This document shows, piece after piece, positions 34,914 to 44,550 of a stretch of 64,000 nt of DNA. A program made the position numbers and the translations under genes. Source of the stretch: DAOTZR01 sp034432595 (GTDB taxonomy: Bacteria > Chloroflexota > Anaerolineae > B4-G1 > SLSP01); contig DAOUBT010000052.1 of the NCBI GenBank assembly GCA_034432595.1, forward strand, positions 62,001 to 126,000. The letters are read 5' to 3'. The notes beneath the pieces were generated by a model, which was not told where the DNA came from, did no database searches, and worked only from the letters and a program-made list of their open reading frames with translations. Within the stretch, counting starts at the first letter, position 1; each line of letters starts with the position of its first letter.

Positions 34914-36635
34914 ATGGAATCCTGGTCGTGGTTTTACCGGACGCTGCGGCGAGATGTGCAGGTGTTGTGGCACGTCTTCCCCTGGCGCGCGGCGGGTTTG
35001 CTCAGCGCGTTCGTCCTGCTTGCCGCCTGGGGGGTACAGCTCACATATAACGCGCATGGACCGGCGGATGCGCGGCTCAGTTTCGTGCAGGCCATCTACG
35101 CCGTGGGAATGATGCTACAACTGCAATTTGATTTGTCCGCGCCGCCGCAACTCGACCCCTACCTGGTACTGGTCCCCGCCATCGGCCTGCCCTTGATGCT
35201 GGTTTTCGGCCTCAACCTCTTTCAGGTCCTGCGCATCTTCTTTGTGCGCGAAGAACGCGGACAGCTCTGGCAGAGCGCGCTGGTGAGCACACTGTCTGCG
35301 CCCATCGTCGTGTGTGGGCTGGGGCGCGTGGGCTACCGCGTGGCGCAGCAACTGCACACCTTCCATCAACGCTATCCCCAACTCCAGCCGCCCGTCGTGG
35401 GCATTGACCTGACCCCTTCCCCTTTGACCGAGCGCCTCATCCGTGCCGGGGTGCCGGTGCTGTATGGGGACATTCGCTCGGAGGATGTGCTGCGACAGGC
35501 CGGGGTGGACCGCGCGCAGAGCGTTATTGTGTGCACCAATCAAGACGTGGTGAACCTGGACGCGACCCTGCGCATCCGCGAATTAAACCCGCAGGCGCGG
35601 TTGGTGCTGCGCCTGTTCGATGACGGTCTGGCGCCGGCGGTGGAGCGCGCGTTCGGCGTGGCGCGCGTCATCAGTCGCTCCGCGCGGGCCGCCGCCTGGT
35701 TCGTCGAATCCGCGTTAGGCCACGGCCTGCTGGAGGAGTTCCCGCTGACCAACGAGGTATGGCAGGTGCAACGGCTTTCCATAGCTGCGGGTATGCCGTG
35801 GGTGGGGATGACGCCCGCAGCCATTGAAGCGCACACCGCGGGGTTGCGCGTGTTGGTCCATGCGCGGCCGGGGATGCGCGCGGCGGAGCTATCCGTCCCG
35901 GCCCCTGTGCAGGTGGGCGACGATCTGTATCTGCTCGGCCCGGCGCAAGCCTTCGACGCCATCCCCCTGAAAACCGCTGCCGCGGATGCGCCTTATCTGG
36001 TTGGGGGATTGGGGCACACGGGTTACCGCGTCGCGCTGGCCTTGCGGGAGCGCGGGCTGGCGGTGGTGGGGATTGATGAGCGCGGCACAGGGTTGGGCGA
36101 ACGCCTGCGCGAGGCAGGCGTCAGGGTGTTGCACGGCGATTTTCGCCTCCCCGCCGTGCTCGAACGCGCAGGAGTACGAGAAGCGGCGGCGCTGATCCTG
36201 TGCGCGGAAAAGGACATGCTCAACTTCGAGGCCGGCTTGCGCGCGCGGGAACTCAACCCCTCCCTGCGCGTGGTGATGCGCATTTTCGAGGACGAACTGG
36301 GGGAACGTCTGAGCCGTCTCTTCGCTTTCAACGATGTCCACAGCACATCGGCCATCGCCGCACCGGATTTCGTCGCCGCGGCGCTGCCATCCCTGCCGCC
36401 CTTCCATCCCATTATCGGCTTGAGCGGATGGTATCTGGTGCGCATCAACGTCCCATCCACATGTGATGGGGTGACGTTGGCGGAGTACGCTGCGCGCCGC
36501 CACTTGCGGGTGCTCGTCCATAGGGCAGGCGACCGCCTCTTGCATGTTTTTCCCGATGAGGCCGCGTCTTTGCAGACGGGGGATGAGCTGTTGGTGCTGG
36601 TGGACGAAGGGCATCTGCTGGAGTGTATGCACTGA
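34914..36635 (+). CDS. Two-domain TrkA/RCK NAD-binding membrane protein
   Basis: ATG at 34914 (AAAGG six bases upstream) gives 573 residues; the TTG eight codons earlier is less likely. Two hydrophobic segments (about 20-40 and 70-100) precede two TrkA-N/RCK units. Each has a Rossmann site: VVCGLGRVGYRVAQQL and YLVGGLGHTGYRVALAL, with Asp at the beta-2 end (GIDLTP, GIDERG) and TrkA-C segments. It resembles RCK-gated K+ channels, but the stretch where TVGYGD is expected reads VGMMLQLQFDLSAPPQLD. It may be a regulator or a non-K+ channel. Confidence 0.82.
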   Translation: MESWSWFYRTLRRDVQVLWHVFPWRAAGLLSAFVLLAAWGVQLTYNAHGPADARLSFVQAIYAVGMMLQLQFDLSAPPQLDPYLVLVPAIGLPLMLVFGLNLFQVLRIFFVREERGQLWQSALVSTLSAPIVVCGLGRVGYRVAQQLHTFHQRYPQLQPPVVGIDLTPSPLTERLIRAGVPVLYGDIRSEDVLRQAGVDRAQSVIVCTNQDVVNLDATLRIRELNPQARLVLRLFDDGLAPAVERAFGVARVISRSARAAAWFVESALGHGLLEEFPLTNEVWQVQRLSIAAGMPWVGMTPAAIEAHTAGLRVLVHARPGMRAAELSVPAPVQVGDDLYLLGPAQAFDAIPLKTAAADAPYLVGGLGHTGYRVALALRERGLAVVGIDERGTGLGERLREAGVRVLHGDFRLPAVLERAGVREAAALILCAEKDMLNFEAGLRARELNPSLRVVMRIFEDELGERLSRLFAFNDVHSTSAIAAPDFVAAALPSLPPFHPIIGLSGWYLVRINVPSTCDGVTLAEYAARRHLRVLVHRAGDRLLHVFPDEAASLQTGDELLVLVDEGHLLECMH

Positions 36636-36645
36636 TGCAGAAAGA

Positions 36646-36673
36646 TTGACAGTCTTCCACCTTATGTTAGGAT
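36646..36673 (+). promoter_or_regulatory. RNase J gene promoter
   Basis: A perfect TTGACA (36646-36651), a 16-bp spacer and TAGGAT (36668-36673). It lies 10 bp after the TrkA-type gene stop. Confidence 0.65.
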
Positions 36674-36717
36674 AACGAAAAGCGGAGCATGTCCGCATGG
36701 ATTAAGGAAAGTTGCCT

Positions 36718-38367
36718 ATGGAAAAACTACATATCATTCCGATTGGTGGCCTGGGCGAGGTGGGCAAAAATATGCTCGCCATCGAGTATGGCCGCAATAT
36801 TCTGTTGATTGATGCCGGGATTATGTTCCCGGAAAGCGATATGCTGGGGATTGATTACATCATCCCTGATTATCGCTTCCTGTTGGAAAAAGCGGATCGC
36901 GTGCGCGGCATCGTCATCACGCACGGCCACGAAGACCACATCGGGGCCTTGCCCTATGTGCTGCGCGATTTTCCTGTGCCGGTGTACGCGACACAGCTCA
37001 CGCGCGGCCTGATTGAGGTCAAGTTGCGCGAAGCGCACCTCCTTAAAGAGGTCGTGCTGCACACCATCATCCCCGGTGAGGTCCTGCGCATCGGTCCTTT
37101 CATCGTGGAACCCTATCACGTCTGCCACAGCATCCCCGACGCCGTAGGGCTGGGCATTACCACGCCGGTGGGACTCATTGTCCACAGCGGGGATTTCAAA
37201 CTCGACCACACGCCGGTGGATGGCCGTCCCACCGATTTCGCCAAACTGGCGGAATTCAGCGGGCGTGGCGTGCTGGCGCTGCTCTCGGATAGCACCAACG
37301 CCGATCAGCCCGGCACCACCCCTTCCGAGCGCACCCTCACGCCGGCCCTGAGCGCCATTTTTGCACAGGCGCCGGGGCGCGTCATTATCGCCACCTTTGC
37401 CTCCCTCATCTCGCGCGTGCAGCAAATCTTTGATGTGGCGCAGCGTCATGGACGGCGGGTGGCGCTTGGCGGCACAACCATGCTCGAAAACGTCAAGATG
37501 GCGCGCAAACTCGGCTACATCACCTATCCCGATTCGGCGCTCATCACGTTGGAACAGGCCAACACCCTGCCACCGGAGCAGGTTTGCATCGTCATCACCG
37601 GCGCGCAGGGCGAACCGAACTCGATTTTAGGCCGTCTGGCGTATGGACGCCATGCCACGCTCAAAATCATCCCCGGCGATACGGTCATCCTTTCGTCACA
37701 CACCATCCCCGGCAACGAGGAGATGGTGCATCGCGTTATTAACCGGCTCTTCCAGAAGGGCGCCAACGTCATCTATCACCCCAACGCGCCGATTCACGTC
37801 TCCGGTCATGCCAGTCAGGAAGAGCAGAAGATGCTCATCAACATCGTGCGGCCGCGCTTCTTCATCCCCATCCACGGCGAATTGCGGCATCTCAAACACC
37901 ATGCCCATCTCGCACAGGAGGTCGGCATCCCACCGGAGCGCATTGCTGTGGTGGAAAACGGCTACCGCATTACCCTGACGCCGGACGTCCTGACCATCGG
38001 AGAACGTATGCCGGGCGGCTACGTCTTTGTAGATGGCTCGTGGGTCGGCGACGTGATTGGGCCGTCGGTGATTCAGGACCGCGACATGTTAGCCACAGCG
38101 GGCGTGTGCGTGGTGCTGGTACGCTATCGCCTCCCCGCGCGTGAGGTCTTGGAGACGCGCGTCGTGATGCGTGGCGTCACCGCGGCGGATGCGGCGGAAC
38201 GGCTGCGCGTCGAGGCGGAGCGCGTGGTGCAACGCCTTGTGCGTGAGACGCCCCCCACCTCTCAGGCGCACCTGGAAACCGTGCTCAAACGCGCCCTGGA
38301 AGATTTCTTCTATCAACAGACCAAGAACCGCCCACTCACGCTGGTCATGGCGGTGCAGGAGGCGTAG
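36718..38367 (+). CDS. rnj: Ribonuclease J
   Basis: RNase J is a metallo-beta-lactamase/beta-CASP nuclease with 5'-exo and endonuclease activity in mRNA decay. I start at the ATG at 36718 (GGAAAG six bases upstream; 549 residues) rather than the TTG two codons earlier. It has IDAGIMFPE, the metal motif THGHEDHIGALP (H69, H71, D73, H74), VCHSIPDAVGL, HSGDFKLD and the beta-CASP motifs (GAQGEPNSILGRLA, SSHTIPGNE, HVSGHASQEEQ, IHGELRHL). The C-terminal domain is complete. With pnp, it gives this organism a J-type decay apparatus. AGGAGG at its 3' end may serve the next gene. Confidence 0.95.
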   Translation: MEKLHIIPIGGLGEVGKNMLAIEYGRNILLIDAGIMFPESDMLGIDYIIPDYRFLLEKADRVRGIVITHGHEDHIGALPYVLRDFPVPVYATQLTRGLIEVKLREAHLLKEVVLHTIIPGEVLRIGPFIVEPYHVCHSIPDAVGLGITTPVGLIVHSGDFKLDHTPVDGRPTDFAKLAEFSGRGVLALLSDSTNADQPGTTPSERTLTPALSAIFAQAPGRVIIATFASLISRVQQIFDVAQRHGRRVALGGTTMLENVKMARKLGYITYPDSALITLEQANTLPPEQVCIVITGAQGEPNSILGRLAYGRHATLKIIPGDTVILSSHTIPGNEEMVHRVINRLFQKGANVIYHPNAPIHVSGHASQEEQKMLINIVRPRFFIPIHGELRHLKHHAHLAQEVGIPPERIAVVENGYRITLTPDVLTIGERMPGGYVFVDGSWVGDVIGPSVIQDRDMLATAGVCVVLVRYRLPAREVLETRVVMRGVTAADAAERLRVEAERVVQRLVRETPPTSQAHLETVLKRALEDFFYQQTKNRPLTLVMAVQEA

Positions 38368-38368
38368 C

Positions 38369-39526
38369 ACGGCGCATCTGCTCATCGTGTACAAGCAATG
38401 TCCCGGCCCTTCTGTGGGGCACGCGGGCGGGCAGGCCATCTACAGGTTGATGGTGACCCTGCGCAAGCGGGGGCATCGCCTGAGTCTGGTGGCGCGCCTG
38501 CGCGCCGGGGAAGAGACGCAGCTCAGCGCGCTGACGGATTTGTGCGAGCACGTGTACACGGTCCCTCATCACAAAGACCTGCCCGGCGCGCGTCCTTTAG
38601 CGCTGTTGCGCAGTTACCTGGCCTTGCGTCGCACTACACACCGCGCCCTGCGGGACCTCCATCCCGATCAAGTTCTGGTCGAAACGATGCAGACAGCGGT
38701 AGCTATAGTCGGCCTGGAAGGTCGGCGCGCCGCCACCCTGCGCCTGCACGATGTGGACTGGTATCTCTATGAACAGCGCGCGGGCGAGGCGCGCGGGTGG
38801 ACACGCTGGCGCGCACGTGTGCTGGCGTACCTTCTGCGTCGTTTTGAGCCGTTCATCCTGCGCCGTTACGCGGTTGTGGCCACCGTCACCCACGCGGACA
38901 TACCGCTACTTGCGCCCCTGAAGCTGCCGAAGCTCATCACCCTTCCGCTGGAACCCGGTCTGCAACCTGCGCTGCAGCGCGTCGGCAACCATGCCGAGCC
39001 GTATGTGCTCTTTGTCGGTGCCATGGACCGCGCCTACAATCAGGAAGCGGTGCACTGGTTTCTTGAGCAGGTCTGGCCGCGCGTGCGCGCCGCCGTGCCG
39101 GAAGCACGTTTCTGCGTGGTGGGCAACGCGCCGCCGCCGGCATTACAAGCGTTCAACGGTCGGGATGGCGTGCTGGTGACAGGATTTGTGCCCGACCTGA
39201 CGGCCTGGTACGCGCGCGCCTCCGTTTTTGTGGCGCCGTTGCGCGTGGCGGGCGGGATGCTCCAAAAGGTCCTGGATGCGCTGGCGATGGGCTTGCCGGT
39301 GGTAGCGACCACGGTCAGCAACCACGGCATTGCCGCCACGCCGGGAGAACATCTCGAACTGGCGGATACACCCGACAGCTTCGCGGAAAAGGTCATAGCG
39401 CTGCTGCACGACCCTGTCCGCGCAGAGGCTTTGGGACGCGCCGCACAGCGTTTTGTAGCGACGCATTTCGACCTGGAGCGGGCCGTGGCGGAATGGGAAC
39501 AGTGGATGTCCGTCACGGAAGCGTAG
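38369..39526 (+). CDS. GT4-type glycosyltransferase with unclear start
   Basis: The 380-odd residues form a two-Rossmann glycosyltransferase (GT-B): early HLLIVYKQCPGPSVGHAGGQAIYRL, then VLFVGAMDRAYNQEAV, FCVVGNAPPPALQ, VTGFVPDLTAWYARASVFVAPLRVAGGMLQKVLDALAMGLPVVAT. Nucleotide sugar and acceptor are unknown. There is no ATG/GTG/TTG close to the SD. AGGAGG (38357-38362) sits six bases before an ACG at 38369, which I use; a GTG at 38387 is the alternative. It begins 1 bp after the RNase J stop and is probably coupled to it. Confidence 0.85.
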   Translation, partial: TAHLLIVYKQCPGPSVGHAGGQAIYRLMVTLRKRGHRLSLVARLRAGEETQLSALTDLCEHVYTVPHHKDLPGARPLALLRSYLALRRTTHRALRDLHPDQVLVETMQTAVAIVGLEGRRAATLRLHDVDWYLYEQRAGEARGWTRWRARVLAYLLRRFEPFILRRYAVVATVTHADIPLLAPLKLPKLITLPLEPGLQPALQRVGNHAEPYVLFVGAMDRAYNQEAVHWFLEQVWPRVRAAVPEARFCVVGNAPPPALQAFNGRDGVLVTGFVPDLTAWYARASVFVAPLRVAGGMLQKVLDALAMGLPVVATTVSNHGIAATPGEHLELADTPDSFAEKVIALLHDPVRAEALGRAAQRFVATHFDLERAVAEWEQWMSVTEA

Positions 39527-39800
39527 CGGTTCGGCGTCCCCTCTCACGCCATACGGTTGCCCCGGCGAAGCGCCGCACGCCTCTTCCTATGGAGCAGGCC
39601 CCCCTCACAATCCCGCAAAAACCGGTAACGGCCCATGGCATCAGTCCAGAGCAGCGATGGCCCGCGTCCCTGCCGGCTTTTAGCCGGGTGGCGCTGGCGT
39701 TCAGGTTTGAGAGCGAAGTGGGCGAAAGCATCGGGGCAGGCAAAGGCATTGCCTCCACCTGCCCCATGCCGGGCGTGACGTGAGCCGTTGCGCTCAGGCA
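39527..39800. repeat. Intergenic region with dispersed hairpin repeat, copy 3
   Basis: GGGGCAGG/CCTGCCCC encloses AAAGGCATTGCCT (39733-39765). The flanking 200 bp hold no credible gene; CCCATGGCATC here resembles CCCATGGCATG in the 28.6-kb copy. Confidence 0.5.
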
Positions 39801-39809
39801 TGGTATAAT
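39801..39809 (+). promoter_or_regulatory. Extended -10 promoter of the LCP gene
   Basis: TGGTATAAT is a perfect extended -10 (TGN plus TATAAT). No -35 is visible. The start codon lies 63 bp downstream. Confidence 0.5.
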
Positions 39810-39871
39810 GAGCCTGGCTTGTCGGGAAAGGCAGGCTAACCGATAGGAAAGTTGTCAGTTGAGGTGTTAAC

Positions 39872-41212
39872 GTGAACAAAGCAGCGAACATAACCTGGCT
39901 CGTGATTGCGCTGGTGATTTTGGGGACCCTCTGCGCCAGTGTCGCACTTTTTAAGGCCGTGCGTGACTGGGTGGCGAGTGGGGACTTGCCCTCTTTCTTT
40001 GTCAATAGCGGTGATAGTGAGAACGTCAGGTATCGGCCTGGACAGGTGTTACCGGAATGGCGGGGCAAGGAGCGTATCACGGTTCTGATTCTGGGCATTG
40101 ACGAACGCGGATACGAACATGGCCCCTGGCGCACGGACACCATGATGGTGGCCACGCTGGATCCGGTGACTTTGCAGGCGGGCGTGCTCTCGATTCCGCG
40201 CGACCTGTGGGTGACCATCCCGGAATTCAAGGAGGCGCGCATCAATACGGCGCATTTCTACGGGGACGCTTATGACTATCCCGGCGGTGGTCCGGCCTTA
40301 GCCATGAAGACGGTGGAAGTCAACTTAGGCATCTCCCCGCAATACTATGTGCGCATCAACTTCGACGGCTTCATCCGCCTGATTGACCTGATTGGCGGGG
40401 TGGACATCTACGTCGAGAAGGAAATCAACGACCCGACCTATCCGGCCTATGACAACACAGGCTACGATCCGCTCTACATTCCAGCGGGAGAGCAGCACTT
40501 CGATGGGGAGCTGGCGCTCAAGTACGTGCGCACCCGTCACGGCAGCAGCGATTTTTCGCGCGCGCGCCGTCAACAGGACCTCATCCGCGCCGTGCTGCGC
40601 AAAGTCAAAGACCCGGTCGTGCTGGCGAAGTTGTTGCCCAAGGCGCGTGAAGTCTTCGACATTTTGGGAGACACCATCCAGACCGACCTGACGCGCGATG
40701 AGATTCTGGCCCTGGCCAATCTCGCGCTCAAGGTGGACACGGACGCCATCCGCTTCGGGGTGATTGATGAGAAATGCACGTCTCCTTTCGTCACCGCCGA
40801 CGGACAACAAGTGCTTCTGCCCAACATGGAGAAGATCCGTGAGGTGCGCGATTTCGTCTTCGCCGTGGGCGAGACGGCGACACCCACGCCTGAGGCAGGC
40901 AATAGCGCGCCACAGCGCGAGGAGAACGTGAGCATCAAAGTGCTCAACGGCACGCTCACCAGCGGTCTGGCGACGACCACGGGAGACTACCTCAAAAAGA
41001 AGGGGTTAAACGTGGTGGAAGTCGGTTCCGCTGACCGCGGTGATTACGCGCAGTCGCGCATCATCATGAACCGCCCACGTCCCAACACGGCGAAACGCAT
41101 CGCCCAATTGTTGAAGCTGCCGGAGACGGCTATCGTCTCCGCGGATCGTCCCAATGCGGATGCGGATATCGAGGTCATTCTGGGCAACGATTACACCCCG
41201 CCCAAGCCGTAA
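39872..41212 (+). CDS. LytR-CpsA-Psr (LCP) family cell-wall glycopolymer ligase
   Basis: LCP proteins transfer undecaprenyl-linked glycopolymers onto peptidoglycan. The 446 residues start at GTG (GAGG seven bases upstream) with one membrane helix (about 8-30). The LCP domain shows LILGIDERG, RTDTMMVATLDP, SIPRDLWV, INTAHFYGD, the FDGFIRLIDLIGGVDI block and a KYVRTRHGSSDFSRARRQQDLI region with conserved Arg residues. After a Thr/Pro linker a LytR_C domain (SIKVLNGTLTSGLA) ends the protein. A single-membrane, wall-containing envelope fits this gene. Confidence 0.93.
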   Translation: MNKAANITWLVIALVILGTLCASVALFKAVRDWVASGDLPSFFVNSGDSENVRYRPGQVLPEWRGKERITVLILGIDERGYEHGPWRTDTMMVATLDPVTLQAGVLSIPRDLWVTIPEFKEARINTAHFYGDAYDYPGGGPALAMKTVEVNLGISPQYYVRINFDGFIRLIDLIGGVDIYVEKEINDPTYPAYDNTGYDPLYIPAGEQHFDGELALKYVRTRHGSSDFSRARRQQDLIRAVLRKVKDPVVLAKLLPKAREVFDILGDTIQTDLTRDEILALANLALKVDTDAIRFGVIDEKCTSPFVTADGQQVLLPNMEKIREVRDFVFAVGETATPTPEAGNSAPQREENVSIKVLNGTLTSGLATTTGDYLKKKGLNVVEVGSADRGDYAQSRIIMNRPRPNTAKRIAQLLKLPETAIVSADRPNADADIEVILGNDYTPPKP

Positions 41213-41420
41213 TCAAGAAAAACCGTAGCCCAGGATTCATCCTGAGCCATACAACATTCAGGCAAGGGAGGGTGGCCCTTGGTTCATCCCAACCCCTACC
41301 TGACGGGCGTTGAAATCATGGCGCGGTCGTGACCGATAACGCTCACGTCCGGTTAAAAGTCCTCAGCGGTGATTGCCATCGCGGTGCTGTTGCGGAAGGT
41401 AAGCCATGACAAAAAGCCAA
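41213..41420. repeat. Intergenic region with partial dispersed repeat
   Basis: GTTGAAATCATGG (41309 onward) and CACGTCCGGTTAAAAGTCC (41345-41363) closely resemble GTTGAAATCATCGG and CACGTCTGGTTAAAAGCC near 49930 and 50066. No gene is visible here. Confidence 0.5.
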
Positions 41421-41450
41421 AGACGGAGGCTTTGCGCCTCTGTCTTTTTT
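41421..41450 (+). terminator. Terminator between lcp and uvrA
   Basis: AGACGGAGGC and GCCTCTGTCT form a 10-bp stem (one G-T pair) with loop TTTGC, followed by TTTTT. An A-rich tract on the other side makes it usable from the minus strand too, for uvrA. Confidence 0.75.
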
Positions 41451-41531
41451 GTCGCCCATCAGCACGTCCCGCGGATTCCCCACCTTCAACGGAGCGGGCG
41501 ATACGGCGCCGGCGCAGGTCAGGTGACGCGG

Positions 41532-44459
41532 CTAATCGCATCCCCACGCCGTGCTCGCTCCCTCCGCAAGCCAGCGGCGCAGACAGCGTCCCGTGTGGGA
41601 GCCTTCGATCTGCGCCACCTGTTCCGGCGTCCCCTCGGCGATGACGTACCCGCCTGCATCGCCGCCTTCCGGCCCCAAATCAATGATCCAATCCGACACC
41701 TTGATGATGTCCGGATTGTGCTCGATCACCAGCACCGTATTGCCCGCGTCCACAAGGCGCTGTAGCACCTCGATCAGGCGATCCACATCCGCGGCGTGGA
41801 GGCCCACCGTTGGCTCATCCAGGATGTAGAGCGTGCGCCCGGTAGCACGTCGCGCCAGCTCGCGCGAGAGCTTGATGCGCTGCGCCTCGCCACCGGAAAG
41901 CGTCGTCGCCGCCTGCCCCAGGCGAATATACCCCAATCCCACATCGGCTAAAGTCTGCAACTTATTAACGATGCGCGGCAGGGCGCTGAAGAACTCCAAC
42001 GCCTCATTGACAGTCAGGTCCAACACCTGCGCAATGTTCAGCCCCTTGTAGGTCACCTGCAAGGTTTCGCGGTTGTAGCGCGTCCCATGGCACACATCGC
42101 AAGGGACGTACACCTCAGGCAGAAACTGCATTTCGATGCGTAACGTCCCCTGTCCCTGACAGGCTTCGCAGCGTCCCCCCTTGACGTTGAAGGAGAAGCG
42201 CCCGGCGCGGTAGCCGCGCATCCGCGCTTCCGGCAGCTCGGCGAACAACTCGCGGATGAAGGTAAACACGCCGGTATAGGTCGCCGGATTCGAGCGCGGC
42301 GTCCGTCCAATCGGCGCCTGATCAATGTTGATGACCTTATCAATATGCTCAAGGCCCTCGATGCCGTCGCACTCCCCCGCCGGTTGGCGCGCGTTATACA
42401 GCATCTGCGCCAGCCGCGCGTAGAGCGTCTCGACAACCAGCGAGCTTTTGCCGGAGCCGGAGACGCCGGTCACGCAGACCAGTTGTCCCAGCCCAATGCG
42501 CACGGTGATATTTTTGAGATTATTATGCCGCGCGCCGCGGATGATCAGCGCCTTGCCGTTGCTCGGTCGGCGCTGCGCCGGGATGGGCACGCGCCGCCGT
42601 CCGGAAAGATACGCGCCCGTCAATGAGGTGGGATGGCGCAGCACCTCCTCTAACGGGCCGGAGACGATCACCTCACCGCCATGTTCGCCCGCCCCGGGAC
42701 CTAAATCCACAATCCAATCCGCCGCGCGGATGGTATCCTCATCGTGCTCCACCACCAGCACCGTATTACCCAGGTCGCGCATCTCCAACAGGGTGCGGAT
42801 GAGGCGCGCCGTGTCGCGCGGATGCAGCCCGATGCTCGGTTCGTCCAACACGTAGAGCACGCCGGTCAGGCGCGAGCCGACCTGCGTGGCTAAGCGGATG
42901 CGCTGCGCCTCACCGCCGGAAAGCGTCGCAGCGTTGCGACTCAAGCTCAGATAATCCAGGCCGACATTGGCCAAAAAGAGCAAGCGATCGCGGATTTCGC
43001 GCAGCGGACGCTCAGCGATGGCGTAGTCGCGCGCGCTGAGTTGGGGACCATTCCCCTGTTCATCCATCAGGCCCTGAATCCAGGGGAGCAGGCGCGAAAC
43101 GGGCCAATCACTCAGCTCCGGCAACGTGTACCCCGCCACCGTGACCGCGCGCGCTTCGGGCCGGAGGCGCGTACCGTTACACACCGGGCAAGGCGTGCGG
43201 CTCATCAGCTCGGCGATGCGCTCTCGAATGTAATCGGAGTTTGTCTCATCATACCGCCGTTTGAGATTGGGGATGATACCCTCGTAGGGTCGCGACCCCT
43301 CCCAGACGCCGTGGAACCCTTCAAAGCGCATGGGAATGCGCTCCTCCCCCGAACCGTAGAGGATAACGTTACGCTGCTCCGGCGTCAACTCCTGCCACGG
43401 CTTATCCAGCGGAATATGGTAATGCTGCGCCACACTCTCGATAATGCGCCACGTGTAGCTATCGTGGTCCTCCGTCACGCCGAAGGCGATGGCCCCTTCT
43501 TCCAGGCTCAAATCCGGGTTCGGCACGACCAGATCGGGATCAATCTCCAGCTTGTACCCTAATCCCTGACAGGCCGGGCACGCGCCGTGCGGATTGTTAA
43601 AGGAAAACGTGCGCGGCTCGATCTCCGGCAGGCTGATGCCGCACACCGGACAGGCCAGATGCTCGGAGAAGAGGCTATCTCCCGGTGCGACGCGCTGCTC
43701 ATCCGGGCTATGCAGCACGTTGAGGATGAGGATGCCATCGCCGAGACGCAGCGTCGTCTCCACCGAATCCGTCACGCGGCTCACAAAATCGCGGTAGCTC
43801 GCTTCCGGCTCCTCCTGCGGGTCGGGGATGATGAGGCGGTCTACCACCGCTTCGATGTGATGCACCTTGTAGCGGTCTAACTCCGGCACCTCCTCGACGG
43901 GCAGCACCGTGCCATCCACCCGCACCCGCGCATAGCCCAGCTTCTGCACCTCTTCCAACACGTTGCGATGGTGTCCTTTGCGTCCGCGCACCAGGGGAGC
44001 GAGGAGCTGAAGGCGCGTATCCGGCGGCAGGGCGAGGATGGCATCCGTGATCTCTTGCGCGTTTTGTTTGGTCACTGCGCGTCCACACTGCGGACAGTGG
44101 GGAATGCCGACGCGCGCAAAAAGCAGGCGCAGGTAATCGTAAATTTCGGTAATCGTGCCCACCGTGGAGCGTGGATTGTGCGACACCCCCTTCTGATCAA
44201 TGGCAATCGCCGGACTGAGGCCCTCGATGGATTCCACCTCCGGCTTACTCATCTGTCCGAGGAACTGACGCGCGTAAGCGCTGAGGGACTCAATGTACCG
44301 GCGCTGCCCCTCAGCGAAAATCGTATCGAAAGCCAGAGAGGACTTCCCCGACCCTGAAAGCCCGGTAATGACAATCAGCTTGTTCTTAGGCAAGCTGAGC
44401 GTGATGTTTTTCAAATTATGTTGGCGTGCGCCTCGCACGACCAGATAATCCTGCCCCAT
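41532..44459 (-). CDS. uvrA: Excinuclease ABC subunit A
   Basis: UvrA recognises bulky DNA lesions with UvrB. The 975 residues have the first Walker A GLSGSGKSSLAFD, zinc-module cysteines (CPQCGRAV, CPVCGIS, CPACQGLG), signature LSGGEAQRIRLATQ, Walker B VLYVLDEPSIGL, then the second ATPase with GVSGSGKSSLVVE, CEACQGQGTLRIEMQFLPEVYVPCDVCHG and LSGGEAQRIKLSREL. Length and order are standard. GAGGTGAAGG precedes the ATG. It has an extended -10 promoter. No uvrB or uvrC lies in the window. Confidence 0.97.
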   Translation of the reverse strand: MGQDYLVVRGARQHNLKNITLSLPKNKLIVITGLSGSGKSSLAFDTIFAEGQRRYIESLSAYARQFLGQMSKPEVESIEGLSPAIAIDQKGVSHNPRSTVGTITEIYDYLRLLFARVGIPHCPQCGRAVTKQNAQEITDAILALPPDTRLQLLAPLVRGRKGHHRNVLEEVQKLGYARVRVDGTVLPVEEVPELDRYKVHHIEAVVDRLIIPDPQEEPEASYRDFVSRVTDSVETTLRLGDGILILNVLHSPDEQRVAPGDSLFSEHLACPVCGISLPEIEPRTFSFNNPHGACPACQGLGYKLEIDPDLVVPNPDLSLEEGAIAFGVTEDHDSYTWRIIESVAQHYHIPLDKPWQELTPEQRNVILYGSGEERIPMRFEGFHGVWEGSRPYEGIIPNLKRRYDETNSDYIRERIAELMSRTPCPVCNGTRLRPEARAVTVAGYTLPELSDWPVSRLLPWIQGLMDEQGNGPQLSARDYAIAERPLREIRDRLLFLANVGLDYLSLSRNAATLSGGEAQRIRLATQVGSRLTGVLYVLDEPSIGLHPRDTARLIRTLLEMRDLGNTVLVVEHDEDTIRAADWIVDLGPGAGEHGGEVIVSGPLEEVLRHPTSLTGAYLSGRRRVPIPAQRRPSNGKALIIRGARHNNLKNITVRIGLGQLVCVTGVSGSGKSSLVVETLYARLAQMLYNARQPAGECDGIEGLEHIDKVINIDQAPIGRTPRSNPATYTGVFTFIRELFAELPEARMRGYRAGRFSFNVKGGRCEACQGQGTLRIEMQFLPEVYVPCDVCHGTRYNRETLQVTYKGLNIAQVLDLTVNEALEFFSALPRIVNKLQTLADVGLGYIRLGQAATTLSGGEAQRIKLSRELARRATGRTLYILDEPTVGLHAADVDRLIEVLQRLVDAGNTVLVIEHNPDIIKVSDWIIDLGPEGGDAGGYVIAEGTPEQVAQIEGSHTGRCLRRWLAEGASTAWGCD

Positions 44460-44499
44460 CCTTCACCTCGCAACGCGCTGACTTTAGCACAAGCATTCT

Positions 44500-44508
44500 A
44501 TTATAACA
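44500..44508 (-). promoter_or_regulatory. Extended -10 promoter of uvrA
   Basis: TGTTATAAT on the minus strand is an extended -10 41 bp before the ATG. No -35 is evident. Confidence 0.5.
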
Positions 44509-44550
44509 CAGCTTGTGGAATATCCCGCTCTACATTAGGGTACTTCGCCA

